Positions 63,622 through 64,000 of a stretch of 64,000 bases of DNA are shown one piece after another; position 1 is the stretch's first letter, and the number at the start of each line of letters is the position of its first letter. Position numbers and translations under genes: made by a program. This stretch comes from Hyphomonas pacifica (lineage in GTDB: Bacteria; Pseudomonadota; Alphaproteobacteria; Caulobacterales; Hyphomonadaceae). Location: positions 1 through 64,000 of the forward strand of contig NZ_AWFA01000056.1 in NCBI RefSeq assembly GCF_000682675.1, given 5' to 3'. A model generated the notes under the pieces. It worked only from the letters and a program-made list of their open reading frames with translations. It did not search any database and was not told the DNA's origin.

Positions 63622-64000
63622 ATGAGCATCAAACCTATACATATAATCGGCGGCGGCATGGCCGGTTCCGAAGCGACCTGGCAAGCCGCGAATGCAGGCG
63701 TACCCGTTATTCTGCACGAAATGCGCGGTGTGAAGGGCACAGATGCCCATCAGACCGACAAGCTGGCTGAGCTTGTTTGCTCCAATTCTTTCCGGTCCGA
63801 TGACCATGAGTCCAACGCTGTCGGCGTCCTGCATGAGGAGATGCGCCGGGCCAATGGCCTGATCATCCAGACGGCCGATGCCCATCAGGTGCCTGCCGGC
63901 AGCGCGCTCGCCGTGGACCGGGAAGGCTTTGCCGAAGCCGTCACCGCAAAGCTGGAAGCCCACCCAAACGTCACCATCGTGCGCGAGGAAATTGACGGCA
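63622..64000 (+). CDS. trmFO: tRNA (uracil-54-C5)-methyltransferase TrmFO, N-terminal part
   Basis: Folate/FAD-dependent enzyme making ribothymidine at position 54 of tRNA. The first 126 codons are inside the window: [20 protein letters not shown] holds the FAD loop, then [19 protein letters not shown] and [13 protein letters not shown], which are the diagnostic TrmFO segments. The remainder of the gene is beyond the window edge. Confidence 0.95.
   Translation, partial: MSIKPIHIIGGGMAGSEATWQAANAGVPVILHEMRGVKGTDAHQTDKLAELVCSNSFRSDDHESNAVGVLHEEMRRANGLIIQTADAHQVPAGSALAVDREGFAEAVTAKLEAHPNVTIVREEIDG

Noticed and set aside
1-64000. tRNA, rRNA, CRISPR, insertion sequences, prophage
   Set aside because: No gap contains a T-loop and acceptor pattern, repeat-spacer array, transposase, integrase or terminal inverted repeats that I could identify by reading.

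Overview
The window reads as an ordinary, densely coded chromosomal segment of a free-living alphaproteobacterium, most likely from the Caulobacterales/Hyphomonadales side of the class. The grounds are a TipF-like flagellar-pole protein, a DUF3035 (BamF-type) lipoprotein, an alphaproteobacterial SOS box (GTTC-N7-GTTC) shared by ssb and uvrA, and the conserved blocks ribF/ileS/lspA/bamF/M16-M16 and ssb/gyrA/coaD/PPIase/queA. The assignment is inference from gene content; no rRNA is present. I found no tRNA, rRNA, CRISPR array, insertion sequence or prophage.

Layout. 1-5.3 kb: the start of an acyl-CoA dehydrogenase, a TauE/SafE exporter, a LysR regulator with its own dyad operator, a GDT1-family Mn exporter under a yybP-ykoY manganese riboswitch, and a CPA2 K+/H+ antiporter. 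5.4-10 kb: tadA, rsmD, a patatin lipase, a sigma-54-promoted glycosyltransferase plus Nudix pair, and an SDR closed by a bidirectional terminator. 10-18.8 kb: two small acidic envelope proteins, a nitronate monooxygenase-like enzyme, a PQQ-type sugar dehydrogenase, a hydroxyacid dehydrogenase, a TIGR02301 protein, soxR with a textbook SoxR promoter driving a glyoxalase-fold gene, a gamma-glutamyltransferase and a family 5 uracil-DNA glycosylase. 18.8-31 kb: smpB, dapA, a lytic transglycosylase, a TPP enzyme plus feruloyl-CoA synthase-like operon, a voltage-sensor K+ channel, dihydroorotase, and the ygfZ-tag-lipoprotein run followed by a FabH-like synthase.

31-43 kb: a small membrane protein, an overlapping HD-hydrolase/NrtR-like NAD regulator pair, then the leftward envelope block M16-M16-bamF-lspA-ileS, preceded by a YbjN-domain protein, ribF, a MaoC hydratase and a HAD hydrolase. 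43-50.5 kb: a hypothetical protein, the TipF-like EAL protein, a metallo-beta-lactamase-fold lipoprotein that has lost its metal ligands, a FAH-family hydrolase, a lone DUF262-DUF1524 (GmrSD-type) nuclease, an SDR, csaA and a thioesterase. 50.5-64 kb: queA, PPIase, coaD, gyrA, a class D (OXA-type) beta-lactamase wedged between gyrA and ssb, uvrA with a long Lys/Pro/Ala tail, three consecutive multi-spanning membrane proteins of which at least two are paralogues, and the start of trmFO.

How the parts connect. Several genes form an oxidative and DNA-damage/repair theme (soxR, UDGb, tag, uvrA, ssb, the Mn riboswitch and exporter), and another theme is envelope biogenesis (lspA, bamF, M16 pair, Slt, patatin). 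No clear new multi-gene system is visible. The best leads for a second look are the OXA enzyme with an altered active-site motif, the dead MBL-fold lipoprotein, the lone GmrSD-type nuclease, the HD/NrtR-like pair, the unusual topology of the manganese riboswitch expression platform, and a terminator-like hairpin that faces no known gene near 45.4 kb.
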